The notes under the pieces were generated by a model that had not been told where the DNA came from, made no database searches, and saw only the letters and a program-made list of their open reading frames with translations. A stretch of 64,000 bases of DNA from Verticillium longisporum (Eukaryota > Ascomycota > Sordariomycetes > Glomerellales > Plectosphaerellaceae): positions 682,001 to 746,000 of the forward strand of contig JAETXT010000005.1 of NCBI GenBank assembly GCA_019188255.1, written 5' to 3'. Position numbers and translations under genes: made by a program. Shown here in pieces: positions 47,731 to 59,220 of this stretch (within the stretch, counting starts at the first letter, position 1; each line of letters starts with the position of its first letter).

Positions 47731-50098
47731 CTACGTCCAAAGCATGCACGTGCCGTCGGCGCCGGCGGACACGCACCACGGCTCGGTGGGGTGCCAGTCG
47801 ACGTCCATGACGCCGAGCTTGGCGACGACCTTGTGGCCCTTGAGCATCTTGACGGGCACAATGGTGGGGTTCTCCATGAGGTCGCTGACGACCTTGCCGT
47901 GGAAGATCTGCAGGCTGCCGTCATCGGAGGCGTCGGCGAACAGCGGCAGGCCGCCGCGGTGAAAGCGCACGGCGCGGATGGCCTCGGGGTGGAAGCGCAT
48001 CGTCTTGTAGGGGCGCGTCGAGAGGTCGAGGTCGTGCCACAGCAGGCGCCTGTCGTAGGAGCCGACGATGATGTTGTCGCCGCCGGGGTGCACGTCGAAC
48101 GAGGAGATCCAGCGCGCGCCGGGCTGCAGCATTTTGACGAGCTCGACCTTTTGCAGGTCGTAGCAGCGAATCTTGCGCTGCGTCGCCACGAAGAGCAGGG
48201 GCTTGGACGGGTGCCAGTGCGCCGTCTGCACGAGGCCCTGGAACTTCTTGAACGGGATCTGCGTGAGGTGCTTCGAGAGCGTGTGGATCGCCACCGAGCT
48301 GCGCTGGCCTGTCGGCGACACGGTGCTGAAGTAGTCGCCGCGGCGCTGCCAGCTAATGACCTTGACGACGGCGCGCACCGTCACCTTGAGGAGCACGCCC
48401 TGGTCCTCGAGCTTGGCGCCGGGCCGCGTCCACTTGGCCGGCGGCTCCTTGGTCGTGCCTGTCGCCGAGGGCTGCGCGCCGTTGGTGGCGTAGCCGAAGC
48501 CGGCGTCGATGATGTCGCGGCTGGCCTTGTCGATGCCGTCGGCACCGCGCGGGGGCACGATGAGGAAGATGTCCTCGCCGGCCGCCGCCGCCAGAATGAA
48601 CGTCTCCTTGGAAGGGCGCCAGCGGACGGCGTTGACGGCCTCGTCGAGGCTGATCTTGGCCACCCACCCCTGGCGCCCGGAGCGTAGGTGCCCCAGGCGG
48701 ACGGTGCAGCGTCCCCGCCGCTCGCGAGCCACTCGCCGTCGGGGCTGACGGCGAGCGAGCGCACGCGGCCCTCGTGGCCGCGGAAGATGGTTTGGCACGC
48801 CGTGGGGAAGGGACGTAATTCCTCGGGGCGGGGCAGCTTGGGGAGCAGTGACGCCGGGTCGATATTGAGCCTGTTCTTGCGCATGCGGGGCGCGAGGTAG
48901 AGATCGAGGCAACGGTTGAAACGCTCCTTGACGAGCTCGCCGTACGCGGGGACCTTGCGCAGCGAGTCAAACTTGGCGGGCATGTACTCCTTCTCCCTCT
49001 CCTCGGGATCTTGCTTCAGCCACTCCTCCTTCTCGGCCTGTGTGGGCAGGTACTCGGGTGGGGGTTGTAGCTGAGGTCGTAGCCCGGGGGTGGCAGCTTG
49101 GGCGCAGGGATGTTCATGACGTTGAAGGGTTGGGGCTCCTCGTTGGCCCAGATGTCGTAGTATGTCTCCTCCTTCTCCTCCTCCTCCCTCTCCCTCTCCT
49201 CCTCCTCCCTCTCCCTCTCCTCTTGCGGCTTGTATGGCAGGATGCGGCCCTCCTTGATGGCGCGGACGAGCTTGGCGACCCTCTTGGCCTCGTGCTTCGA
49301 GGGGACGAAGCGACGCTTTGGCTCGGGCGCAGCGCTCAGGGGCATCTTCTCCTCGATGCTCGTGAAGTACTCGACCGTGTCCTGATTTTGTTAGTACGTT
49401 GCACAGGAATTTGAAATGGAGATGCATACAGGGTAGGGATCGTAGCCATCTTCGGGAACTTCGTTCATCTGGATCTTGCGCAGCAGCTCGAGCTGGTCCT
49501 GGGTCAGGTTGAGAGGCTTGCCCGTCTCGGGATCTGTCAGGCCGGTCCAGCCCTTGGGGATCTCAATGCTGTCGAGCAGGGCGTCGAGAGCCTCGCCGGT
49601 GGCCGGGCGCATGATCTTCTTGCCGTTGATGTCGTAGCCGATGTGAGGGTAGGAATCGTAGAAGGACAGGGGAATGTCGCCAATGGTGTTGGCGGGGCCC
49701 TGGGCGTCCGAGTCGTCCGAGTCGTAGACGGGATCAATCTCGTCGTACTCGTAGCGGACACCGCCATTGGCATCGGTGACGATGCGGTAGCTGGGCCCCT
49801 TATCTTCGTCGTCGCCGGCGGCAATCTTGCCGTCCTTGCGCGCATCCTCGCCGTCTGAAGGAATGTCTTCACTCAGGAAACCATCATCCTCGTCCTCGTC
49901 CTCTTCGACATCGCTGCCTTCGAGTCCGTCAAACTCGGCGCTGTCGTTGTCGGAATCAGACCCTTCAGAGCCTTCAAAGTCGGAATCGTCCTCGCCCTCT
50001 GACAGGACGCCCTCCAAAGCGACCTGGTTCAGCTCATCGTCGGATTCAGGCTCAGCCTGAGGACCTTTCCGCTTTTTGAGACCCTGCTGTGGCGCCAT
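47731..50098 (-). CDS. ERB1: Ribosome biogenesis protein ERB1 (BOP1) (two frameshifts)
   Basis: Erb1 is the BOP1 subunit of the PeBoW complex (Nop7-Erb1-Ytm1) needed for 27S pre-rRNA processing and 60S assembly in the nucleolus. Exons are 50098-49430 and 49381-47731, with a 48-nt intron (GTATGC to AAATCAG). The N-terminal acidic region leads to the BOP1NT domain ([53 protein letters not shown] after repair). A C-terminal WD40 propeller ends [20 protein letters not shown], the usual Erb1 terminus. The frame breaks at the G5 run 49060-49064 and near the C4 run 48713-48716 (WLASGG to [14 protein letters not shown]). One extra base at each gives 773 residues, against 807 in yeast. A Glu/Arg repeat near residue 265 comes from a CTCTCCCTCTCCTCC-type DNA repeat. 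Confidence 0.93.
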
Positions 50099-51455
50099 TG
50101 GGTGAGGGGAAGAGTGTGGTGGTGGTAGTGGTGATGTTGGGGAGGGGGGTTCAGGTTGAGGGAGGTAGGTGCCTGCATCCAGACAGTGTTTGGCGTTGGC
50201 GGTGTTGGTGTGGCAGGTGCACTACAATGCTCGAATGGACAATTTTTTTTCTTTCTGCCGCGGGACGGTACACGGAGGGGAGCTCCTCTCTGGTGAGTTT
50301 GGCCGCCTTCCTCATTGGGGTCTGATGGTGGGGTTCTCTTGTCGGGAGTAGTGGCCAATGGGAAGACTCCGTAGGTTGCTGATGCGTGGCTTGCCTGGGT
50401 GGCTGACATAAGGCGCCACGCCCGCTGCCAGTCCGCTGGTGCTGCCCACTACCCACTAATCAAGGCGCCTCCCTAGAGCACCCCTCACATGGCTTCTAGG
50501 ACACGGTTGACATAGGTTTCCAGGCGGCTTCTGGCGTACAAAGACGCGCCTCAGCTCGCTGCAACTCCGGCCAAAACCGACAACGGCGCGGCCGTAGTCT
50601 GCTCCAAGACGCGACGAAACGCAACGTAGCATCCGTGGGACAGTCCCAGTTAGGAAAGTTTGCTGCCCGTGATTATTTTTGGTTCACAAGCCGGATGACT
50701 CGAGCGGTAGGCACCGAGGAGTGCCATGGGGAATGACGGGCCGTTTGACGTCAACACCATCTGGTCAGAAATCTGTAGAGTTCACCGGATCATCTTTGGG
50801 CCCCTACGAGGGACTGAGTGACTGAGATGGTGCTTCTATCAAAGAGTTAGGTCGTCCCTCTTCGGAAAGATGGCTGAGTAATCTGCTCACGTTGCTGTGA
50901 ATGGCCACCGCTGCTTCAACATCTACGCCCGGAAGGATTCCCTTGGGCCCCCCTCCTCATCTGACTCCCCTTCCTGTCTGGCGTGTCCTTCGGTCGGCTC
51001 TTCTCCTTTCATCCTCGTCTGCCTCACTCATAGCCCCGAATTCAAGTCATCTCTTCGCTACGTATCCATTCAAAAGCCAAGACAGCCATTCAGCCCTAAC
51101 GCATCGTACCTGCAAGCCGCGTGTCAGCCTCCCCGCTTCAGCCCGACTGTGCTAGCCATCAGGCGGAGCCACGTCTTGGGTCTCGATACACTCGTACATG
51201 GCGCACGCCGTCGCGCCCCATCTCCACCACCACCAGGACCACCTACCACTGCCGCTGCTACGTATTGCCTCGACGTGACCGCCAAACTAAATCACCGCTG
51301 CCGTCAGCACACGTTATAAACCCGGCCCTCCATCCCACTGTCCCGAGCTGCCGGGTCCTGACATCTTGACACCACCATCTGTTTGCTCGTCTGATTGTCA
51401 GGCACACATCGCCACGCCTTCAGTTCATAGCCACGCCAACCCCCCAAAATTCGTC
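50099..51455. promoter_or_regulatory. Divergent promoter region, ERB1 and Zn2Cys6 gene
   Basis: The upstream sequences of ERB1 (-) and the Zn2Cys6 regulator (+) share this interval. 50905-51455 is C/T-rich and fits a 5' leader of the regulator. No gene is recognised, though open frames of up to 140 codons occur at 50897-51319. Confidence 0.45.
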
Positions 51456-53081
51456 ATGTCCCAGTCACCTCCGTCAAAGTCCGAGGCCATGTCCAGGTCC
51501 AGGCCAGAATCTAATTCTGGCATCGTCAAACACAGAGCATGTGATGAGTGCCGTAAGCCCCCCTTCCTGTTGCGTCTGCATTGTATTCTAGACCTCTGAC
51601 CATGACCCTTAGGAACGCGCAAGCTGGCCTGCTCGAAGGAGCCCGATGGCTGCTCTCGGTGCCGCAAAGAAGGCATCCTCTGCGTCTATTCGGCGCAGAA
51701 GCCCATGGGCAGACCACGGAAGCGCCACCATATGGAGGATGCCGAAGAGCAGCCATTGACGACCCAGCCAGAGATGGCCAGCCTGCAAGACTCGTTGAGA
51801 CCATCATCACATGTTCAGCCTGATTCGCTACCGGTAAGCAGCGACCTGGACTTGGACTTTGCGTCCTTCTACCATGGCGACAATGACTACCTCGTCAACA
51901 CAGACATGTCGACGATGGACTTTTTCGCTCCCGTCGGCGGCATCCCCTCCATGGCTCCCGACTTTGCTAGCTTTGCCATGCCGTACTCGGAACCTCAACT
52001 GGCCGCCAGCGGCTTGCAGTTCGGCGGCGTTGACCTGTTAGGTGGCATCAACTTCGATGACAAGGACCCGGCTAACAAACAGGTGTCCGAAGATATCACT
52101 ACTGACATGAACTACATCTACTCCAAAGCGCCTGTACGGTTCGCCGAAGATCAACCCGCACCGGCGCACGACCTTGCGTCGGCACCCCAAGCAGCAACGT
52201 CCCATCAAGTGTCATTTCCCTACTCCTCTCAACACCAGAACCAGACGCCGAACCCGGAGTCGTCCGATGCTTCGACTTCATCAGCTACAACACCGGCCTC
52301 CTCGCCCAACTCCGACGTCAGCCCCAAGCCTGCCCACAAATCCATACCCCACATCAACTGCGCCTGTCTTTCCCAGATCTATCTCTCGCTTGACTCGCTG
52401 TCGAGACTCCCCGATGACATTGGCGCAGCGATGCGCGCTGCCCGCAACGCCGCCAAGACGGCTCACAATCTCATCACGTGCCCGACGTGCAGCACCCCAT
52501 ACATCGACGACCCGTCTAGGCAGGCGCCGATGCAGGCCTTTCAGAACACCATGCTCCTCGGCATGCTGATTCCGACCGTCGTCAATGCCTACGTGCGCAT
52601 CCTCGAGCTCGTCGACGAGGTCACCGCCGAGGCCAAGGCGAAGGGCCAGACGCTGCTCTTCCGCTTCGTCGAGTACGGCGGCCTCTGGGGCGAGCTCGAG
52701 GCGATTGACAAGTTCACGTGCCGCACGGTCGAGACGTACGACAACAAGGAAATGGAGCCGGACAAGTGGCGCATGACGATTCGGGCGGTGCTCAAGATTG
52801 ACATTTACGGCTTTGACGTCGACTGCTCGTCCGTGCTCGACGGGTCGCGCGTCACGCACCGCCACCTTGGGCTCAAGGACGTCATTGGCCTCATGGAGGA
52901 GAGGTCGAACCACCGGCACGATCAGATCGATGCCATGGTCGCCGCGGGCCTGCCGCACCCGATGCAGGGGAACCCGCTGGTGCCGAACAATCACCGGCCG
53001 ACGGGCAGCAAGGACGATCGCAACTGTCTGAAGATTGTGGAGATGGCGAGGACGGCCTTGGACAATCTGGTGATTGCGTAA
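51456..53081 (+). CDS. Zn2Cys6 fungal transcription factor
   Basis: Exons 51456-51552 and 51613-53081 (60-nt intron, GTAAGCC to CCCTTAG) give 521 residues. Splicing completes the binuclear zinc cluster, with cysteines at 29, 32, 39, 46, 49 and 56 (ACDECRTRKLACS...GCSRCRKEGILC), and a basic GRPRKRHH follows, so it should bind DNA, often as a dimer on CGG triplets. The middle is acidic and Ser/Thr/Gln-rich and may activate transcription. The C-terminus (INCACLSQIYLSLDSLSRLP, then helices with a second Cys-rich TCPTCSTPY) resembles the regulatory domain seen in AflR-type C6 factors, but no biosynthetic cluster lies nearby. Its target genes are unknown. The intron inside the zinc cluster is common in this family. 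Confidence 0.88.
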
Positions 53082-54397
53082 GGCGTGACCTATGACTTTC
53101 TTTTTTCTTTTCTTTTTCTCTTCCCGAGGGTTGTTCCCTCTAGCAGATGGAAGAGGGATGAAGTCGAGGGTGTCGTTGCGGACATGTGATGAATGAAGGT
53201 TAGTAGGCGGACTTGGCGTATTACGACGACGCTACCTTGTGTGTATTGTTTGGATCGGGGCACAGCTATGATATCCAAAGGCAACATCTAGACTTTTGCT
53301 CTCTTTTTCACAGAGACAAGACCTGAATGCATTTTCATGCAGTTGCTGCACCTCGTGTTCAGAGGGTCGCATTTGCAGTGCAGCCTAGGCTCAAGGCGGA
53401 AAGCCGTTCAGCCATGTACCTGCAGGCGGCGAGACGGCTGCCCCTGAGGAGCCGATGGTGCCGGTCGCTGTGCACGATTCGCAGTGAATAAGGAAGAAGC
53501 ATCATGTTCGGCCATTGGACTAGTAGCCACAGCAAGACACGGCGCCCAGCGATGTTGCGTCGATGACCAGGTCCCTGTGACACCACGGATCCCGAGCGTC
53601 GCGAGGAACAGCCACAAGCCGAGCCTGGCTCACAAGCCGAGCCTGGCTCACGGAAGCCGCGCACCGCATCAGTCGGGCCCCCTGAATTGCCCCCCTTCCC
53701 CCGCTAACGCCAAACGAGCCAAGCGCCAGACGTGACTAAGATGGGGGCCTCGACCGGGGCGTGGTCGTGGCAGATCTGAGATACCTATGGAGCGTGGAAG
53801 CTCCGCCCCATGCTGAGGCGCTCTGCTGACCCGACTCTGCTGGTCATCGCGCCTGGCTCTGCCTGCCTTGCCTGGCTCTGCCTGCCTTGCCTGGCTATTT
53901 GCCTGCCTGCCCATCTGCTGTGCCCATCTGCTGTGCCCATATGCGAAAGCGAGCGACGACATCGTGATTTCCTTACGTCTCTGCCTCAGTGGCTGACTTC
54001 AATCTTACCCTCCCCCCCTGCGAGACGTAACTTTCCTTCACCTGCACTACTGTTGCAACCCTCTTTTGCGCTCCCTTCTCCTACCATCATCCATTTCTCT
54101 CTCTCTCTCGCTCTCCCCCCTCCGTATCCTCTGCGCTGGTCTTCGTTTCGGAACCCCCCTCCCATTCATCCAGAAATTGGTCGTTTTCTTCCATCGGCAT
54201 GTCCATCTGACGCTGCTGTCATCGCCCGACACCCAACCTCCAAGTGGCGTTCACTGCATTCCCCCACTGGGAGCCTTCTACGTCACCCTGGGCAAACTCG
54301 CGTCCTCAACACCGCTTCTCTCAAACATATTGCATCGGCCCAGACGCTTGGCTCTCTCGACTCGATCGACAGATTCCTACTCGAAGAATTCCCTCCG
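53082..54397. other. Intergenic; promoter and leader of the STIMATE-family gene
   Basis: Short tandem duplications occur: CTCACAAGCCGAGCCTGG twice near 53616-53651, CTCTGCCTGCCTTGCCTGG twice near 53856-53892 and CCCATCTGCTGTG twice near 53910-53936. 54000-54397 is C/T-rich and leader-like. The frame of the next gene is open upstream to about 53810, but that part looks noncoding. Confidence 0.45.
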
Positions 54398-55637
54398 ATG
54401 GCACCCCCTGCAGGCTTCGCGATAGCCGTCGAAGATGCCTCCACAACTGTCACCGCGGCGTTAGCGACCCTCGCATCACCGTCCTCTGTCGTCGCCTCCC
54501 TCGCATCAGTCGCTACCGCAACCACGGCGACACCGACACCGACATCAACAACACCCGCCGACGCCGCCGCCGCCGTGGCCGTGGCCGCCCTCGTCAAGCC
54601 CTCCGAGGGCGACTGCGAGCTCCTCGGCAACTTTGCCCTCCTCGTGCAGCTGGCCCTCGGTGGCCTGGCCCTGCTCGTCCTCGTGTACAAGCGCTGGAAG
54701 GAGCGCCCGCAGCGGCCCGTCAAGATTTGGTTCTTTGACGTGTCCAAGCAGGTGTTTGGCTCGGTCCTCGTCCACATTGCCAACGTCTTCATGTCCATGC
54801 TGACGTCGGGCCGGTTCAACGTCCAGGTCGAGCCGGCTTCGGCGACGGTGGCGGGACGCATGCTCGCGAGCCGGGCCGATGACTACACGCCGAACCCGTG
54901 CTCTTTCTACCTCCTGAACCTCGCCATTGACGTAGGTCTCCCTCGGGCGTTGATTTTCTGCTGTGTATGTGTCACTGACATTTGTGTAGACCACCGTCGG
55001 AATTCCCATCCTCATCGGCCTCCTCAAGGTCTTCACACTCGGCCTCTCCTACACCCCCCTCGGCAAGCCCGCCGAGTCGATCCAGTCTGGCAACTACGGC
55101 AGCCCGCCCAACGCCTGGTGGTGGCTCAAACAGTCTCTCATCTACTTCTGCGGCCTCTTCGGCATGAAGGTCGTCGTCCTGCTCATCTTCCTCGTCTTCC
55201 CTTGGATCTCCCGCGTCGGCGACTGGGCCCTGCGCTGGACCGAGGGCAACGAGCAGCTTCAGATCTTCTTCGTCATGATGTTCTTCCCCCTCATCATGAA
55301 CGCTATGCAGTACTACATTATCGACTCGTTCATCAAGAAGGCCGTCGGCGGCGACCACGAGCGCGTGCCCGAGGAGGACCCCGAATGGGCCTCGGCCAAC
55401 GCGGCCGCAAGCCCCTACGATGACCGCTCCGGCCTCTTCGACAGCGATGACGAGCAGGACCAGGACTCGGACGCCACGGCCAAGGTGCGGCAGAGCAGCA
55501 AGCAGCTGCTGAAGCAGGACGAGCCGCAAGAGTACGATCCCGACCTCGACGGCGATGCCCAGACGATTGTCGGTAGCAGCGCAAGTCGTCGGCACGAGCC
55601 GCGGGTCAAGGTGTCGCGGGATCTCTATCCCAGGTGG

Positions 55638-55685
<48 letters not shown>

Positions 55686-55784
55686 GTGCATCATATCTGT
55701 TTTCTTTGTTTGACGGAACTGTTTTATTCTTCACACAGGACGGCTGCTGTGCCAACGGGCTGGAGTCTGGCTTTACTTGCATAA
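54398..55784 (+). CDS. STIMATE-family multispan membrane protein (YPL162C/TMEM110-like)
   Basis: Exons 54398-54931, 54990-55633 and 55739-55784 give 407 residues. The start at 54398 (CCGATGGCA) follows a C/T-rich leader. After an Ala/Thr/Ser-rich N-terminus come GDCELLGNFALLVQLALGGL (TM1), VKIWFFDVSKQVFGSVLVHI (TM2), PNPCSFYLLNLAID joined across intron 1 to TTVGIPILIGLLKVF (TM3), SLIYFCGLFGMKVVVLLIFL (TM4) and a fifth helix near 270-290, then an acidic cytosolic tail. The Cys/Trp/Asn pattern is that of the STIMATE family; yeast YPL162C is vacuolar and human TMEM110 is an ER protein modulating STIM1. A calcium role here is inference. Intron 2 has an unusual donor (CAG/GTGGGG), is 105 nt with no stop, and contains a (CT)n array, so the short last exon is less certain. 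Confidence 0.85.
55640..55682. repeat. (TC)n microsatellite inside intron 2 of the STIMATE gene
   Basis: About 21 uninterrupted TC units begin immediately after the proposed splice donor and may lengthen the polypyrimidine tract. Confidence 0.9.
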
Positions 55785-56730
55785 CTGTACTGGCGCAACG
55801 GCGGGGGCACAAAGGGGTCTCTCTCTCCCATTATACACGCACAGATTCTTGGTCGCCATGGACATGGCGGCGTCACAGCCTTCAATTGACGTCATCGCTC
55901 TTCACTGGTTGTGCCTTGTTTATCCGTGTATCCTTTCACATGCTGAGACTGAGTGCCTCGACCTGGCAAGGCTTGGCTGCCGTTACCTCCTGTCGAGCCG
56001 CATCGCGTTGACGCCCGGCCATCAGACGTCTCTCGACCCTTGGCGTTTCACGCACAGCGTACACCCTAGAACTCCGTCGGTCCCAGCCGAGTCCCCCCCG
56101 AACAAGGGCATCGCACATCATCAACCTGACACTGCGCATTCATCTCCACTCCCTCGGATTCGCATGCGTCAACACAGACAGGCTTCTATTGCACCAGCTC
56201 ACGAGCGTCGGCACGACATTCACGCACAGCACGGTCGAGCAAAGGCAAGAACGAAGCGTCATCTTGTCAATTCCAGCCGAGGCCCAAATCTCCCATGTGC
56301 CCACAGACAGAAATCCAGGAAACCATAGTAGGACAGCCGATCTATGCTTTGACGATTGGAGATTGTACATCTCTGAAGCGGTCATCACTGGGACCAAACG
56401 ACTGACACCTCTCCCTCCCTCCCTCGGTCGTTTGACCAAGACGTAGACATGGAAAATGACGAGAAGACAAGAAAATGAGAACAGATAAACAAACGCCACG
56501 AGCGCCTTTTCGCCCAGACCGCATGATAGTGTGTGTTCCAGAAGCACGTACAGTCCCAGCCTGACACCAATGCAGGAAACCCAGTTCATAAGAACAACAA
56601 GAAGAAGACGAGAACCACAAAGAAAACGCCGAGTCATATGCCGCAGATGGTGTAGACAGTTCGGAGCGGAAATCAAAAGGCCAGCTCGGAGGACAGAACC
56701 GCTTGAACCTAAAAAAGCAACATGTCCGCT
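55785..56730. other. Convergent 3' intergenic region
   Basis: Spacer between the STIMATE and fibroin-like stop codons. Open frames of up to 180 codons exist but show no domain or compositional support. Confidence 0.45.
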
Positions 56731-58248
56731 TTACACGCCGCTCCATCCCTGCTGCGCGGGCTGGTACGCCCTGAAGCCCGGGTAGGCAATCTCGGAGCCG
56801 CTGCTCTTGGGCGGCCGCTGGTCATGCTGCTGCTGCTGGTGCTGGTCGTCGTCGTAGCCGTAGCTCTGCTGCTGCTGCTGCTGGGGCCGGCCACCGTAGC
56901 CGCCGCCGCTGCCGCCAAAGTCGAAGCCTTGCTGGTGCGCGGGTGACGAAGGGCCGGCGAGCGGCCGGCTCGCATCCGAGTACTGCCTGTCCTGGGAATA
57001 CTGCGAGCGGGCGTAGCCGCTGCCGGACTGGGGCCCAGGGGAGCGGCGGAAGCCGGGAGGTGCGGGCGAGGGCTGCGTCCGGGGCGGGCCGTAGGCGCGG
57101 CTCGGTGACGGGCTAGGGCTCGTGCGGACAGGGCCGGCGCTCATGCCGTAGGATTGCGGCTGGTCATAGCTGTCCTTGTAGTCTTGGGCGTATCCGTTGC
57201 CTCGGGGGGCGCCATAGCCGTTGTCCTGGTGGGGCGTGTGGCGGCCCTGATTCATGGCCATGCCGGCGGCGGCGACGCCGTAGGCTTGCTCGTTGCCGAA
57301 TGAGGTGGTCGATTGATTGTAGCCGTTCTTGTTGTCGCTGTAATCACTGTAGCCGTTCCCGACAGCGGCGTAGGAGTCCATGTGCTGACCCTGGCCTCCG
57401 AATCCGCCCTGTACCTGTCCGTACGGCGTGTTGGGCGAGGGCAGGTGCGGGCTCATGGCGCCCGTGGCCATGAGGGGGATGGTAGGGTTACTCTGCAAGT
57501 TGTTCATGCTCTGCGCGGCGACTGGCTTCTTCATCGTGTCCATCTCAACGGCTTCCTGCTCCAGCGAGATCCGCTTGGACCCGGCACTCTCCCACGTGGG
57601 CATTGCGGGGAGAGCGTCGGACAGTCTCTTTTTCGACACGTCAAACTCGGCATACTGCGGCGGCGAGGCAGTGGTGACGCCATGGGAGGGCGTCATGTCG
57701 GGGTTTGACACGGGGATGGCCGAGGCGAACATGGCGGGCTGTGACTTGTAGCCTTGGCCCGGGGGTAGGGCATGCGCGCCGTATGACTCGTCGAGATACT
57801 TGTGTTTCTTGTCGCCCGGCGCATCGCAGCAGCCGCAGCAGTTGCCACAGCACTTGAGGCACGAGAAGCATGTGCAGCAGCAAGAGAGACCGCAGCACAT
57901 GCATCGGATGACGCACCACACGATCGAAAAGATAATCAGGCCTCCCACAATGATGACGGTAATGACAGGCCACCTATACATGGACAAGTCAGTGAACGAG
58001 GTCCAACAAGACGACCCAGGGACGGTCTATACGTACTTGCACCAGCTGACAGACATGCAGTTGTCCCAACTGGAGAGGGCTGTCCTGATGTCCGTGACGG
58101 TGTTGGTGACGTCGTTGACCGTGTTCCCGACATTGTTGACGGCGTCTGTGACCTGGCGCTGCTGCAGGTTCTCGGCGATACCTGCCGTGATCGAACCCCA
58201 CCAGCCTCCTCTCAGGCTCCTCGCCATGGCGACGTCGACGTTAGGCAT
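56731..58248 (-). CDS. Fibroin-3-like membrane protein with Cys cluster and Gln/Tyr/Gly-rich tail
   Basis: Exons 58248-58037 and 57973-56731 (63-nt intron, GTACGTA to ATGTATAG) give 484 residues. The N-terminus MPNVDVAMARSLRGGWWG leads to a repetitive helix of NNVGNTVNDVTNTVTD type, then CMSVSWCK joined across the intron to WPVITVIIVGGLIIFSIVWC, the single membrane span. Directly after it lies an extraordinary Cys cluster (14 Cys in about 32 residues, CCGLSCCCTCFSCLKCCGN and on), likely palmitoylated or metal-binding. The cytosolic tail of about 380 residues is disordered, with Gln runs and GYG/SYG patterns. This matches conserved ascomycete proteins annotated as fibroin-3 related; their function is not established. 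The tail composition suggests phase-separation behaviour, which is inference. Confidence 0.8.
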
Positions 58249-58889
58249 CGTGAGTTGCCGTTGATGGTGCTGTATGTATTTGGTATGGGCTATTTCGGCA
58301 GAGCAATATTGGTAGTCGGTACGTGCGAGTCTATAGTTCCATGCCCCGAGCAGCGTCAAAGAGAGAATGGCTCTAGTCGCTCGAAGCAAGCAGGCTTGGT
58401 ATGGCGAAGTCGTGCCGTGTCCTGAGGTCGGTTCGTGCGTTCGTTACACGATAGTTCCACCTCGGGCAACGCTGACCGACTTGTGGTCAAAAAAGAACAA
58501 GAAAAAAAGAGCGTGGACTCGGCGAAATTGCGGCGCTGCCAGATTGGAAGTATGTCGCCAGCCAAAAAAAAAAAAAGGCGTAAAAGAATGTCGCGAGGCG
58601 GAGAGGAGGAGGCTTCCCTTTCCCTCTGGCGGTTACGACGAGCTCGGCCTGTTGAACGGAAAGAAAGGCGACGAATAGGAGTCGTGCAGGAGTGATCGTG
58701 GAAGGCTCAACGCCTGTCGTCTCACAATTCGGGTGCGTGACACTGGGCTGTGCAGTGCAGTGTAGTCGGTCAGAGAGTGGTCGAGTTCAGACGAATAGGG
58801 TCGTATCGATCGGGGATGCGATTGATGCCGGCTCGTATAATCGTTTGGCAAGCTGCGCTGTTTTGCGTGAAGCAGAGGACCAATGCTGT

Positions 58890-58922
58890 AGGGTACCTTA
58901 GGTAGGTATGTAAGGTAGGTAG

Positions 58923-58962
<40 letters not shown>
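58890..58962. repeat. TAGGTA cluster fused to a (GA)n microsatellite
   Basis: GGTACCTTAGGTAGG-type motifs to 58926 run directly into about 18 GA units ending at 58962, some 650 bp upstream of the fibroin-like gene. Confidence 0.85.
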
Positions 58963-58964
<2 letters not shown>

Positions 58965-59176
58965 TGCGCCGATGATTGGCAATGAATGTAAAAGTCGAAA
59001 CAACGAAGAGAACAGGCAGCGACGGTTCTTCCTGGCGAGGGCTAGACTAGCCTGGATACGTCTTGCCTCCCTGAGCACTCGTGCCGTCACGTCACAGCGT
59101 TGAGGAGCGTGCGAGAGCAGAGATGAAGGGATGCGGAAAGGGCGCGCCAGAAGGGGGCTGGGGGCTGGCTGCCTCG

Positions 59177-59220
59177 AGTACCTTACATTAGGTACCTTAC
59201 CTTAGGTAGGTACATTAGGT
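59177..59220. repeat. TACCTTA/TAGGTA motif cluster
   Basis: GTACCTTACATTAGGTACC and the adjoining CTTACCTTAGGTAGGTAC form imperfect palindromes. Confidence 0.75.

Noticed and set aside
47791..48687. 298-codon plus-strand frame opposite ERB1
   Set aside because: Antisense shadow of the WD40 region, with no domain of its own.
53810..54397. N-terminal extension of the STIMATE-family protein from 53810
   Set aside because: The sequence is C/T-rich with short tandem repeats and reads as leader; the ATG at 54398 gives the family-like N-terminus.
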